NCBI GenBank assembly: GCA_946480085.1
Contig: CAMLHZ010000016.1
Location: 1-63,274 of the forward strand
Source of the DNA: an uncultured Flavobacteriales bacterium
GTDB lineage: Bacteria > Bacteroidota > Bacteroidia > Flavobacteriales > Crocinitomicaceae
Direction: 5' to 3'
DNA: 63,274 nt
In this document: piece by piece, positions 1 through 8,075 of the stretch
Layout of the letters: each line of letters begins with the position of its first letter
Numbering within the stretch: the stretch's first letter is position 1
The notes under the pieces: model-generated
Databases searched by the model: none
The model's input: the letters and a program-made list of their open reading frames with translations, nothing else
Told to the model about the DNA's origin: nothing
Made by a program: the position numbers and the translations under genes

Positions 1-110
1 TTTTCTAATAAGTCATCTTATGCACAACAACTTTCTTTAAGAATGCACTGATTATATTGCTAAGTTGTAACTGATGCACTTTATTTTGTGAAATATTTAT
101 TTTATGTAGA

Positions 111-140
111 TTGAAATTGTTTATTAAATAACTAATTTCG
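111..140 (+). promoter_or_regulatory. Promoter of the thioesterase gene
   Basis: TTG at 111-113 and TAATTTCG at 133-140 are separated by 19 bases, fitting the Bacteroidota -33/-7 pattern (TTG, about 17-19 bases, TAnnTTTG) with one mismatch. The ATG at 145 lies four bases past the -7 box, so the mRNA may be leaderless. Confidence 0.55.
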
Positions 141-144
141 CGCC

Positions 145-567
145 ATGGAACTCATAACAACGTACATCTGTAAACAATTCGACATAGGAATTAGTAATAA
201 CATGTTTGGTGGAAGTCTTATTTCACTCATCGATGACGCCGCCGGATCTTATGCTTCCCAGATTTGTGATACACCTCACGTTGTTACAATCAAGTTCGAT
301 GAGTTGATCTTCAAAAAACCAGTGAAAGTTGGAAACATTTTAAAGGTTTACGGTAAAGTAGCTAAGTTTGGTAACACTTCTTTGGAGTTGTATATGGAGG
401 TGAGAAAGCATAACGTATACACCGGTGATCAGGAAATTGTAACTCATACAAGTGTTACTTTTGTGCGCGTTGATGATGAAGGAATGGCTATTCCAATTGC
501 TGACCGAGTAAAAATACGTTATGAAAAGCGTGTAGCCGAATTCGGAAAAGGATTGTTAGGTTCGTAA
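145..567 (+). CDS. Acyl-CoA thioesterase, hotdog fold
   Basis: 140-residue single-domain hotdog protein of the YciA/acyl-CoA hydrolase type, which cleaves acyl-CoA to free acid and CoA in the cytoplasm. The N-terminal third carries the family pattern F-G-G-x-L-x-x-L-x-D-D-A-A at about residues 21-33, where the Asp is the usual active-site acid; the rest alternates strands as expected (HVVTIKFDELIF, LKVYGKVAKFG). Length is normal for the family. It stands alone on the plus strand with its own promoter and converges on the dus operon, whose stop lies 5 bases beyond its own. Substrate cannot be told from sequence; a role in phenylacetate or fatty-acid metabolism is only suggested by nearby genes. 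Confidence 0.8.
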   Translation: MELITTYICKQFDIGISNNMFGGSLISLIDDAAGSYASQICDTPHVVTIKFDELIFKKPVKVGNILKVYGKVAKFGNTSLELYMEVRKHNVYTGDQEIVTHTSVTFVRVDDEGMAIPIADRVKIRYEKRVAEFGKGLLGS

Positions 568-571
568 GAAA

Positions 572-1504
572 CTAAACCTCCAAATAATTATCAATGAATT
601 GCCAGAATTCGATCAGGCGATCTGACTTCTTTAATCTGCGATAAAGTGATTTCCCTTCTGTAATTTCTTCACAGAAACCTTCCCAATAACTCTTTAAACG
701 CATAAGGGAAAATCCTTCGTTTGAATTGGAACGTAAACACGATTCTTCAATCAATTTTGAGAATTCGATCAATTTGTGTCGATATGTTTTTCCATCCAGT
801 AATTCTCCGGTTTTTATTTCCTGAAAGATTGCAGGATTTCTAACTGCTCCTCGTCCAATCATGAACGATTCTGTTGTTGGCAGAGTTTCTCTAAGCTCAG
901 AAAAACCTTCTGTATTCGAAATATCACCGTTATAAACAACTTTATGATTCGTTAGTTGTATTGCTTCCTTAAATCGCTCAACATCACAACCTCCGTTGTA
1001 CAATTGATTGGCAAATCGTGCATGAATGATGACTTCTGTCAATGGAAAATCATTCAAAACAGGGAGAACATCAAAAATTTCCTCCGTACTTTCCATTCCC
1101 ATGCGCATCTTGATTCCCAATTTTAGACCGAGCTTCGGATAGATTTGCTCCAACCATTCTCTAAGCATTTCGGGTTTATTCAAAATGCCAGCACCTAAAC
1201 CTCTGTTTGTAACCATCGGATAAGGACAACCCATGTTCCAATTTACTTCTTCATAACCTAAACCAGCAATATAGTCATGCATAATGAAGAAGTCATCTAC
1301 TGAGCAACACATGACTTGCGGAACAATACCAACCTGATTGTTTTCTGAAAGAATATCCACTTTCGGACCAGTCTTAATTGTTCCATCAGTATTCATTCGT
1401 AGATAGGGAGCGTAGAATTTATCTACTCCGCCATAAACGAGTTGATGTGCATTTCGAAAATGATGATCTGTGTAAGTTTGTAACGGACCAAGTGAAAGTT
1501 CCAT
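572..1504 (-). CDS. tRNA-dihydrouridine synthase
   Basis: 310-residue FMN-dependent tRNA-dihydrouridine synthase (Dus family), reducing uridine to dihydrouridine in the tRNA D-loop. It shows an N-terminal TIM-barrel start, the signature N-M-G-C-P at residues 90-94 with the conserved Cys93, followed by the typical V-x-N-R-G-x-G-A-G-I-L segment, and a later IGRGAVRNPAIF phosphate-binding loop. Length and order fit the family; the subgroup (A, B or C type) is unclear, so no symbol is given. It is the last gene of a minus-strand operon, 5 bases after the SDR stop. Confidence 0.88.
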   Translation of the reverse strand: MELSLGPLQTYTDHHFRNAHQLVYGGVDKFYAPYLRMNTDGTIKTGPKVDILSENNQVGIVPQVMCCSVDDFFIMHDYIAGLGYEEVNWNMGCPYPMVTNRGLGAGILNKPEMLREWLEQIYPKLGLKLGIKMRMGMESTEEIFDVLPVLNDFPLTEVIIHARFANQLYNGGCDVERFKEAIQLTNHKVVYNGDISNTEGFSELRETLPTTESFMIGRGAVRNPAIFQEIKTGELLDGKTYRHKLIEFSKLIEESCLRSNSNEGFSLMRLKSYWEGFCEEITEGKSLYRRLKKSDRLIEFWQFIDNYLEV

Positions 1505-1509
1505 GAGAA

Positions 1510-2181
1510 CTAAGGAGTAGAAATGGAAACAGGAATAATCTTTCCTTTAAAAAACTTTCCGAAGTTGACCGTGAAATCATGGATGAATGAAGCCATTTCC
1601 TGAGGAGAATGCGCAGCTTGATAACCAGGAAATGCTTCTGCCAGCATCTCCGTTTGAACGGATCCTAAACACAAACAATTGATGGAAAAACCGGCGTCTT
1701 TGTATTCTTCTGCTAAAAGCTCTGTCAAAGATGTTAATGCCGCTTTTGAAGTGGAATAGGCAGATAAGCCTGCGAACTTCATAGTTCCCTGAAAACCGCC
1801 CATGGATGAAATCAAAACAATGTGCCCATCTTTCGCCATTTTTGGAATACAAACTTGTAGAATTTCCATTGCGGCCACAACGTTCACATCGTAAACCGAT
1901 TGGATTTCTTCTCTACTCAACTCAGTAAATGGTTTTACAACAATTCTTCCAGCATTGTAAATAACATAATCGAATGTTGAAATAGAAGCTGTAATCTTCT
2001 GAAAGTCGGACTTTACATTTTCTGAATTCAAGTCTAAAAAATGATAGGAAACACTTTCAGAATTTGTTTCCTGTTCAGATCGCGCAAAGGCATGACAGTT
2101 AATTCCAGAATTAGAAAATTCCTTCACCAGTTCTTTGCCGATTCCTCTGCTCGATCCTATTATCAATGCAGTTTTATGCAT
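1510..2181 (-). CDS. SDR-family NAD(P)-dependent oxidoreductase
   Basis: Classical short-chain dehydrogenase of about 223 residues. The N-terminal Rossmann motif reads IIGSSRGIG (residues 7-15), the structural motif is YNAG, and the catalytic Tyr and Lys sit in AYSTSKAAL with SSMGG upstream supplying the Ser. I start at the ATG at 2181; a TTG one codon upstream is also possible. The start overlaps the 3' end of the preceding reductase gene by 8 bases (ATG inside the last codons), implying translational coupling. Substrate unknown; its place behind two PaaE-type reductases hints at redox metabolism but proves nothing. Confidence 0.82.
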   Translation of the reverse strand: MHKTALIIGSSRGIGKELVKEFSNSGINCHAFARSEQETNSESVSYHFLDLNSENVKSDFQKITASISTFDYVIYNAGRIVVKPFTELSREEIQSVYDVNVVAAMEILQVCIPKMAKDGHIVLISSMGGFQGTMKFAGLSAYSTSKAALTSLTELLAEEYKDAGFSINCLCLGSVQTEMLAEAFPGYQAAHSPQEMASFIHDFTVNFGKFFKGKIIPVSISTP

Positions 2182-3253
2182 CAAAATCCAATTTTAAAAC
2201 CTCGCTTGTTGGTTGTGCCTGACAAGTCAAGATATAACCATCTTTTACTTCTTCATCCGTAAGGGCAAAGTTCACTTTCATACTAGCAGAACCTTCAACA
2301 ATCTTCGCCTTACAAGTACAACAAACACCACCTCTACAAGAGTAAGGCACGTCAGCTCCTTGTTTATCTAAAGCTTCCAGTATCGTTGAACCATTTGTCT
2401 TCAATTCCAAACGATAGATTTCGCCATCTAAAATCGCACTAACCTGACTTGTACCACTAAAGTTACCAACCACAGTCGTTGGTTCAGAAACCAATTTCAC
2501 AGGAGTAGTAAATAATTCGAAGTGAATTTTACTTTTCTCAACACCAAATACAGTAAGTACTTCGTTGATATCCATGATCATTTCTTCGGGACCACAAATG
2601 TAAAAATGGTCAGCACGAAGTACAGATAAATCTGCTTTGATTGCCTCACTAATTGCTTGTTTAGTCATTCTACCATTCGTAGCTCCTTCAACAACCTCTC
2701 GACTGTAAAATGGAACAAATTTACAACCAGCAATAGAGGAAACTTGATTGTGAAACATTGTATCAGCAACCGTTTTATTCCCATAGAATAGTGTGGATGT
2801 TGAGCTATTTTCACGTTGTTTCAGTAAGATTGAAAGAATAGGAGTAATTCCACTTCCAGCTGCGAAAGCAACAATCGATTTAGATCCCGATTTCCAATTG
2901 AAGTTCCCTTGAGGTTTTGATATCTCTACAGAATCACCAACCTGAACTTTGTCAACAAGATAAGTCGAGATCAATCCACCGTCGATCTTCTTTACTCCAA
3001 CAGCCAATCCGTTATCTTCAGCAGAACAGATAGAATAAGATCTCGTTTCTTTTTTACCGTTGATCTCTGCAGTAACATTAATGTATTGTCCGGCAACAAA
3101 CTTGAACGCATCCTTGTATTCTTCAGGGATTTTGAATCGAACTTCAACTGCATCAGCAGTCAATTGTGTTTTAGACTCAACTTCAAGCAGAGCGCTTTTT
3201 AATTCTTTTGAGTCGGCCTCGCCAGATTTTTTAAATTTTGAAAATAATCCCAT
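2174..3253 (-). CDS. paaE: PaaE-type FAD/2Fe-2S reductase (copy 2)
   Basis: 359-residue flavoprotein reductase with the PaaE/CDO-reductase layout: FAD domain (RSYSIC, around residue 70), NAD(P) domain (FAAGSGITPILS) and C-terminal plant-type ferredoxin with C306-x4-C311-x2-C314 and C344. PaaE passes electrons from NADPH to the PaaABC di-iron epoxidase. It is a tandem paralogue of the gene at 3255-4319, from which it is separated by one base; the two are similar throughout but clearly diverged, and copy 2 has an extra N-terminal stretch (MGLFSKFKKSGEADSKEL). One copy may serve PaaABCD and the other a different oxygenase; I cannot tell which. Confidence 0.82.
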   Translation of the reverse strand: MGLFSKFKKSGEADSKELKSALLEVESKTQLTADAVEVRFKIPEEYKDAFKFVAGQYINVTAEINGKKETRSYSICSAEDNGLAVGVKKIDGGLISTYLVDKVQVGDSVEISKPQGNFNWKSGSKSIVAFAAGSGITPILSILLKQRENSSTSTLFYGNKTVADTMFHNQVSSIAGCKFVPFYSREVVEGATNGRMTKQAISEAIKADLSVLRADHFYICGPEEMIMDINEVLTVFGVEKSKIHFELFTTPVKLVSEPTTVVGNFSGTSQVSAILDGEIYRLELKTNGSTILEALDKQGADVPYSCRGGVCCTCKAKIVEGSASMKVNFALTDEEVKDGYILTCQAQPTSEVLKLDFDA

Positions 3254-3254
3254 T

Positions 3255-4319
3255 TTATTCGTCGAATGATACCACTAGTTCTTTTGAAGTTGGATGTGCC
3301 TGGCATGTTAAAATATATCCCGCTTCAACCTCTTCTTTCTCTAGTGCATAATTGATATCCATAACTGCTGTTCCTTCAAGGATCTTCGCCTTACAAGTAC
3401 AACAAACTCCACCTTTACAAGCATATGGCAAATCTGCGCCTACCTCGTAACCAGCTTCTAATATTGATTTACCATTTGAATCTAGATCCAAAATGTATTG
3501 ATCGTCATCTAATATGATTGTCACTTTAGAGTGAACAATTTCGCTTTCTTCTACAACTTTCGCTTTCTTCGGAGCAGTTGTACCGAACAATTCGAAGTGT
3601 ATTTTGTTTTCCTCAACTCCCGAAGCCATCATTCCGCTTTTTACAGCATGGATCATTTCTTCTGGTCCACAGATATAAACACCGTCAACCTTTTGGTTCG
3701 AAAGAAAAGCTTTTGCAATTGCACTTACTTTTTCCTCGTCAATTCTACCTTTTTGAAGTTTATTCCCCAAATTCTCACGACTCAAAACGTGGATCAATCG
3801 GAAATTATCCATGTGAATATTCTTCAGGTCCTCTAATTCCTCACGGAAAATGATACTCGCAAAGCCTTTATTTCCATAAACCATTGTTACATCACTATTC
3901 GGCTCGTTATGCAAGATGTTCTTAGCAATGGCAATTACAGGAGTAATTCCTGAACCTGCAGCGAATAAAACGTATGATTTTGCATCAGCTTCGTTCGCTT
4001 TATGCTGAAAATGACCCATTGGTGTCATTACGTCCAACTCGTCGCCCGGATGTAATGAGCTTGTTGCAAATGATGAAAAACGTCCGTCTTCAACCTTCTT
4101 TACAACCACGCAAAGTTTCCCTTCGTTTGGAGATTTGCAAATAGAATAGCTTCGTCTAAGTTCTTCACCACCAATTTCATGGCGAATCGTTAAATATTGA
4201 CCTGCGTCGTATTTGTAAGCTTCACGAAGTTCACTTGGAACATCAAAACAGATGGATACAGCATCTTCGGTCTCAAATTGTAATTCAGTAATTTTTAGAC
4301 GATGAAATGTTGGAGTCAT
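3255..4319 (-). CDS. paaE: PaaE-type FAD/2Fe-2S reductase (copy 1)
   Basis: 354-residue reductase with FAD-binding RRSYSICKSP (55-64), NAD(P)-binding FAAGSGITP (119-127) and a C-terminal 2Fe-2S domain with cysteines 301, 306, 309 and 339 (an extra Cys307 lies inside the cluster loop). It matches 1,2-phenylacetyl-CoA epoxidase subunit E in order and length. It is the first gene of the minus-strand operon reductase-reductase-SDR-dus and has a TAAATTTG box 15 bases upstream of its ATG. In many genomes paaE directly follows paaD; here it sits about 6.3 kb from paaD on the same strand with unrelated genes between. Confidence 0.85.
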   Translation of the reverse strand: MTPTFHRLKITELQFETEDAVSICFDVPSELREAYKYDAGQYLTIRHEIGGEELRRSYSICKSPNEGKLCVVVKKVEDGRFSSFATSSLHPGDELDVMTPMGHFQHKANEADAKSYVLFAAGSGITPVIAIAKNILHNEPNSDVTMVYGNKGFASIIFREELEDLKNIHMDNFRLIHVLSRENLGNKLQKGRIDEEKVSAIAKAFLSNQKVDGVYICGPEEMIHAVKSGMMASGVEENKIHFELFGTTAPKKAKVVEESEIVHSKVTIILDDDQYILDLDSNGKSILEAGYEVGADLPYACKGGVCCTCKAKILEGTAVMDINYALEKEEVEAGYILTCQAHPTSKELVVSFDE

Positions 4320-4333
4320 TCAATGAGTTTTGG

Positions 4334-4341
4334 CAAATTTA
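4334..4341 (-). promoter_or_regulatory. -7 box of the reductase operon
   Basis: TAAATTTG on the minus strand matches the TAnnTTTG consensus exactly. A TTG lies 15 bases upstream (4357-4359), slightly closer than usual. Confidence 0.45.
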
Positions 4342-4471
4342 AGAAAAAGCGTTGGACAAGAGGTAGAAAGTGTGACCGTGGGTAATGATTAGAATGAATC
4401 TAATTATCTGCTGCGGGGATATTTAATGTAACAAGAGTTCAATAATGCAATATATGAATATCAAAATCGTT

Positions 4472-4502
4472 TTTGGTTTACTAGATTTTTATTAGTAATT
4501 TG
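4472..4502 (+). promoter_or_regulatory. Promoter of apaG
   Basis: TTTG ending at 4475, a 20-base spacer, then TAATTTG at 4496-4502. Because this box overlaps the GTG at 4502, that GTG is unlikely to be the start of apaG, which favours the ATG at 4511. Confidence 0.45.
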
Positions 4503-4510
4503 TGAAGCAA

Positions 4511-4912
4511 ATGACAACAAAGAAACAACATCTTATTATTACAGAGGGAGTTGCGGTAAGCGTGAACACAATGTTCCGTTCCGATATTTCCAACGTTCGT
4601 GATGGCGTTTTCTTTTATCATTACAATATCAATATCGAAAACAGAAACGATTTTCCCGTTCAGCTTTTACACCGTGATTGGTTTATTTTTGATTCACTGC
4701 ATGCTTCAACTCATGTTAGTGGTGAAGGTGTAATTGGTCAGCAGCCTGTTTTAGCTCCGGGTGAAGTATACAACTATACCAGCGGTTGTGAAATTCGTTC
4801 AGATGTTGGTGCGATGACTGGTTTCTATACTTTCGTTAATAAAGATAGCGAGCAAGTGTTCAGAGTGGAGATTCCTACTTTTCACTTGATGTTCCCTGGA
4901 AAAATGAATTGA
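4511..4912 (+). CDS. apaG: ApaG-domain protein
   Basis: About 133 residues covering a whole ApaG (DUF525) domain, a small beta-sandwich protein historically linked to Co2+/Mg2+ resistance; the biochemical role is unsettled. The hallmark central stretch is clear: PVQLLHRDWFIFDS, then VSGEGVIGQQPVLAPGE, then YTSGCEIRSDVGAMTGFY. I chose the ATG at 4511 over the GTG at 4502 because the likely -7 box overlaps the latter. It is a single-gene unit convergent with the TPR gene, with a hairpin repeat lying between the two stops. Confidence 0.92.
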   Translation: MTTKKQHLIITEGVAVSVNTMFRSDISNVRDGVFFYHYNINIENRNDFPVQLLHRDWFIFDSLHASTHVSGEGVIGQQPVLAPGEVYNYTSGCEIRSDVGAMTGFYTFVNKDSEQVFRVEIPTFHLMFPGKMN

Positions 4913-4914
4913 TT

Positions 4915-4948
4915 GTCATCTTCCCGATCAATTTCGGGACTCGATGAC
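4915..4948. repeat. REP-like hairpin element, copy 1
   Basis: Nested inverted repeat starting 3 bases after the apaG stop: outer arms GTCATC (4915-4920) and GATGAC (4943-4948), inner arms TCCCGA (4922-4927) and TCGGGA (4934-4939). A near-identical element lies in opposite orientation at 19530-19564. It may also end transcription of the two convergent genes, although there is no T-tract. Confidence 0.6.
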
Positions 4949-4956
4949 CTGTACAT

Positions 4957-6207
4957 TTAGTTTCTGGTTTTTCTCAATTTCAATGTGAGGAAGATAGAAA
5001 GCAATCCTAAAAAACCAATCAAGATCCATTCTGGTTTCAGGTAATCAAGAAACGTTTTATCCGTTTCGTAACCTTCCTTTTCCGTTTCAATTTCTAGCTT
5101 GGCAAACTCAAGTTGTTTCTCTTTTATTTTTTGCTCATCTTTCCGATTATTCAACTTCATTTTCTCTTCCAGATTGATATACTCTTCCAAGTAGTAGTTC
5201 GCAGTTTTGTGTTGGTCAAGTTTAGTGTAAGTACGAGCAAGTAGGTAAAGTGCATCCTGTGCTTGCGGCAATAAATGATGTTTCTTTGAGTATTCGTACG
5301 ATTTTTTGTACCAATTAATGGCTAGTTGCGGTTTGCCAATGTAAAACTCGTAATCGCCCAGGTTATAGTAACTTTCTGCAATGGCGTTAACGTCTCTATT
5401 TTGAGTTCTGAGAACAAGTCCTTTCTCAAAATAGGTTCTGGCTTTTACCGTATCACCTCTTTCAAAATAGGTAATTGCTAAATTGTTGATTGCATGCCCA
5501 AGCGATGTTTTTCTGTTGGTTTTCTTAGCAATTTTGTATGACGCATTAAAGTAGTATTCGGCTTTATCCAAATTCCCTTGCTGCCTATAAATATCTCCTA
5601 ATCTGCCATAGGCCGAACAAATTCCATTATTCAGTTTTAGCGGACGAGCTTTTGAAATGTATTCATTGAAATACTGAATACCAAGTTTGGTTTTTCCGCT
5701 TAAAATATATGATTCAGCTAACGAAAGATAACCGTAGGTTTGAACTTCAGGATCGTCGCTTTGTTTGCTATGTCGTACAGATTGTTCAGCCCAATAAAGT
5801 GCGGAAGAAGCATCTTTTTCAAATCTATAACCTTGACAAATTAATTTGCAAACCCGGCTTAATTTCTCGTGATCGCCTCTTTCTTCCATTGTAGGTAAAA
5901 GCGATTTTGCCATAGTTATACCATCTGCAGTTTTACCTGTCTCAACAAAATACTCGGCAAGAATAATTTTCCCGGTTTCAATTGCAGGATAGTAATGATT
6001 TTCAATTCCATAATAAAACAATTCTTCACCAATAATTTCAAGTGTATCCTTGTTTTCTCCAATATAATAATCCATCAAATCTTCAGCAGCTCTCACTTTT
6101 TCAGATGATGCGCCTGTTTGATAAGTATTCAATAATTGCGGAAGATTTTGTCCGAACGAATAGGTCGATAGGAATATGCCGATAATATAGAAATAGTGTT
6201 TATTCAA
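4957..6207 (-). CDS. Secreted TPR protein with C-terminal membrane anchor
   Basis: 416 residues: signal peptide (ending STYSFGQ), an array of tetratricopeptide repeats over about residues 60-360 (for example ALYWAEQSVRHS, AEYYFNASYKIAKK, ARTYFEKGLVLRTQ), a charged coiled-coil stretch, and a single transmembrane helix near residues 393-410 followed by a basic tail. This is the N-terminal half of the TPR histidine kinases seen in the phylum (compare 14230-16191) but it stops right after the membrane helix, with no kinase domain. The only start that keeps the signal peptide is a TTG at 6207. Function unknown; a TPR scaffold or signal-input protein is plausible. Confidence 0.75.
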   Translation of the reverse strand: MNKHYFYIIGIFLSTYSFGQNLPQLLNTYQTGASSEKVRAAEDLMDYYIGENKDTLEIIGEELFYYGIENHYYPAIETGKIILAEYFVETGKTADGITMAKSLLPTMEERGDHEKLSRVCKLICQGYRFEKDASSALYWAEQSVRHSKQSDDPEVQTYGYLSLAESYILSGKTKLGIQYFNEYISKARPLKLNNGICSAYGRLGDIYRQQGNLDKAEYYFNASYKIAKKTNRKTSLGHAINNLAITYFERGDTVKARTYFEKGLVLRTQNRDVNAIAESYYNLGDYEFYIGKPQLAINWYKKSYEYSKKHHLLPQAQDALYLLARTYTKLDQHKTANYYLEEYINLEEKMKLNNRKDEQKIKEKQLEFAKLEIETEKEGYETDKTFLDYLKPEWILIGFLGLLSIFLTLKLRKTRN

Positions 6208-6286
6208 GGTCTTTTTTATTAAAAGTATGCAAAATGAGATAAATTGAGCAAGATTTGGAGCATATTTCTAATGAAAGATGGTGAAG

Positions 6287-6306
6287 AGACGCGATGCATC
6301 GCGTCT
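6287..6306. repeat. 20-bp perfect palindrome
   Basis: AGACGCGATGCATCGCGTCT is a perfect palindrome in the gap between the TPR gene and pruA. It is far richer in CG than its surroundings and resembles small dispersed palindromic repeats found in many Bacteroidota genomes. No gene is attached to it. Confidence 0.65.
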
Positions 6307-6370
6307 GTGCCTCATACATGAGCTTTAGATTTTGTATGTTCTCCATAGCATTCAGTCCAAAAGTCTTGGT

Positions 6371-6378
6371 TATCTTTG
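6371..6378 (+). promoter_or_regulatory. -7 box of pruA
   Basis: TATCTTTG is an exact TAnnTTTG match ending 18 bases before the pruA ATG. The same octamer recurs upstream of paaA, rel and fahA. No clear TTG at the expected -33 distance. Confidence 0.5.
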
Positions 6379-6396
6379 CACTGTAAAATTCTTACT

Positions 6397-8025
6397 ATGT
6401 CGAATGCTATTTTTACCGTTCCAAAAGCGGTTAATGAACCTGTAAAGGCTTATGCGCCTGGGAACGCAGATCGTGATTCTTTAATCGCGGAATACAAAAG
6501 AATGTATAATCAGAATCCAATTGAGATTCCACTTTATATTGGCGGAGAGAAAATTTCTACTTCCGACAAACGCCCAATGTCGCCTCCACATGACAGAAAT
6601 AAAGTTCTTGGTCATTACAGCTACGGAACTGCTGAGCATGTGAATAAAGCAATCGATTCGGCTTTGAAAGCACGAAAAGACTGGGCAAATCTTCCATGGG
6701 AACAACGTGCAGCTATATTTTTGAAAGCGGCCGATTTATTAGCTGGACCTTTCAGAGATAGAATGAACGCTTCAACAATGTTGGCACAGTCGAAAAACGT
6801 AATGCAAGCTGAAATTGATGCAGCTTGTGAGCTGATCGACTTTTTCCGTTTCAATGTTCAGTACATGACTCAAGTGTACCGCGAGCAACCTGAATCTTTG
6901 CCTGGAATGTGGAACAGATTGGAATATCGTCCGTTAGAAGGATTTGTTTTCGCTGTAACACCGTTCAACTTTACATCTATCGCCGCAAACTTGTGTGCTG
7001 CACCTGCGATGATGGGGAATGTGGTTGTTTGGAAACCGGCAGAATCTCAAATGTATTCGGCTCAGGTGATTATGGAATTGTTTGAAGCGGCTGGAGTTCC
7101 TGCAGGAGTAATCAATATGATTGCTGTTGACGGGCCAACTGCTGGTGATATCGTTTTCAAACACAGAGATTTCGCAGGGTTGCATTTCACTGGATCTACT
7201 GCAGTGTTCCGTCACCTTTGGAAAGAAATCGGAAACAACATCGAAAACTACAGAACTTACCCTAGAATTGTTGGTGAAACAGGAGGGAAGGATTTCGTAA
7301 TGGTTCATAAAAGTGCAAATGCTGCTGAAGTAGCTACTGCATTATCGCGCGGATCATTCGAATTCCAGGGACAAAAATGTTCTGCAGCTTCTCGTGCTTA
7401 TATTCCTTCTAATCTTTGGCCTGAGGTAAAACGCATTTTGGTTGAGCAAGTGAATTCTTTCAAAATGGGTAGTCCGGAAGATACCAGCAATTTCATTAAT
7501 GCTGTTATCGACGAAAGAGCGTTTGACAAGATTGCAGGATACATTGATTACATCAAAGGTCAGGCTGATGCTGAAATTATTGTCGGTGGAACTTATGATA
7601 AAAGTGTTGGATACTTTATAGCTCCAACGGTTGCAGTAACAACGAATCCTAAATTCAGAACATTGAGTGAGGAGATTTTCGGACCAGTTCTTACGATCTA
7701 TGTTTATCCGGAAAACGAATATGCTCAAACAATGAAATTGTTGGATGAGACTTCTGATTACGCTTTGACTGGTTCAATTATTTCGAATGACCGTTATGCT
7801 ATTCAGGAAGCTACGTTAGCTTTAGAAAATGCAGCAGGAAATTTCTATATCAATGATAAACCAACTGGAGCAGTTGTTGGTCAACAACCATTTGGTGGAG
7901 CCAGAGGTTCAGGAACCAATGATAAAGCTGGAGCAGCAATGAACTTGTTACGTTGGGTTTCGGCTCGTACAATCAAGGAAACATTTGTTCCTCCAACGGA
8001 TTACAGATATCCATTCTTAGGATAA
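6397..8025 (+). CDS. pruA: 1-pyrroline-5-carboxylate dehydrogenase
   Basis: 542-residue aldehyde dehydrogenase of the L-glutamate gamma-semialdehyde (ALDH4) type, oxidising P5C/glutamate semialdehyde to glutamate with NAD+ in proline catabolism. Key features are VTPFNFTSIAANLCAAP, the catalytic Glu294 in VGETGGKDF and catalytic Cys328 in FEFQGQKCSAASR, and the C-terminal FGGARGSGTNDKAG, all typical of PruA rather than general ALDHs. I start at the ATG at 6397, since the extension to 6376 would begin within the -7 box. No proline dehydrogenase (putA/fadM) is seen in the window. A clear terminator follows. Confidence 0.95.
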   Translation: MSNAIFTVPKAVNEPVKAYAPGNADRDSLIAEYKRMYNQNPIEIPLYIGGEKISTSDKRPMSPPHDRNKVLGHYSYGTAEHVNKAIDSALKARKDWANLPWEQRAAIFLKAADLLAGPFRDRMNASTMLAQSKNVMQAEIDAACELIDFFRFNVQYMTQVYREQPESLPGMWNRLEYRPLEGFVFAVTPFNFTSIAANLCAAPAMMGNVVVWKPAESQMYSAQVIMELFEAAGVPAGVINMIAVDGPTAGDIVFKHRDFAGLHFTGSTAVFRHLWKEIGNNIENYRTYPRIVGETGGKDFVMVHKSANAAEVATALSRGSFEFQGQKCSAASRAYIPSNLWPEVKRILVEQVNSFKMGSPEDTSNFINAVIDERAFDKIAGYIDYIKGQADAEIIVGGTYDKSVGYFIAPTVAVTTNPKFRTLSEEIFGPVLTIYVYPENEYAQTMKLLDETSDYALTGSIISNDRYAIQEATLALENAAGNFYINDKPTGAVVGQQPFGGARGSGTNDKAGAAMNLLRWVSARTIKETFVPPTDYRYPFLG

Positions 8026-8033
8026 TAAATAGT

Positions 8034-8064
8034 AAAAACGCTCTCAGAAATGAGGGCGTTTTTT
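8034..8064 (+). terminator. Rho-independent terminator of pruA
   Basis: Stem AACGCTCTC / GAGGGCGTT (one wobble pair) with loop AGAAAT, flanked by A-rich and T-rich runs. The T-tract runs straight into the presumed -7 box of the next gene. Confidence 0.8.
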
Positions 8065-8075
8065 ATTTTTACTTC

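Noticed and set aside
7953..8075. N-terminal extension of the GT-C gene into pruA
   Set aside because: It overlaps the pruA coding end and crosses the terminator; the ATG at 8076 starts a normal signal-anchor helix.
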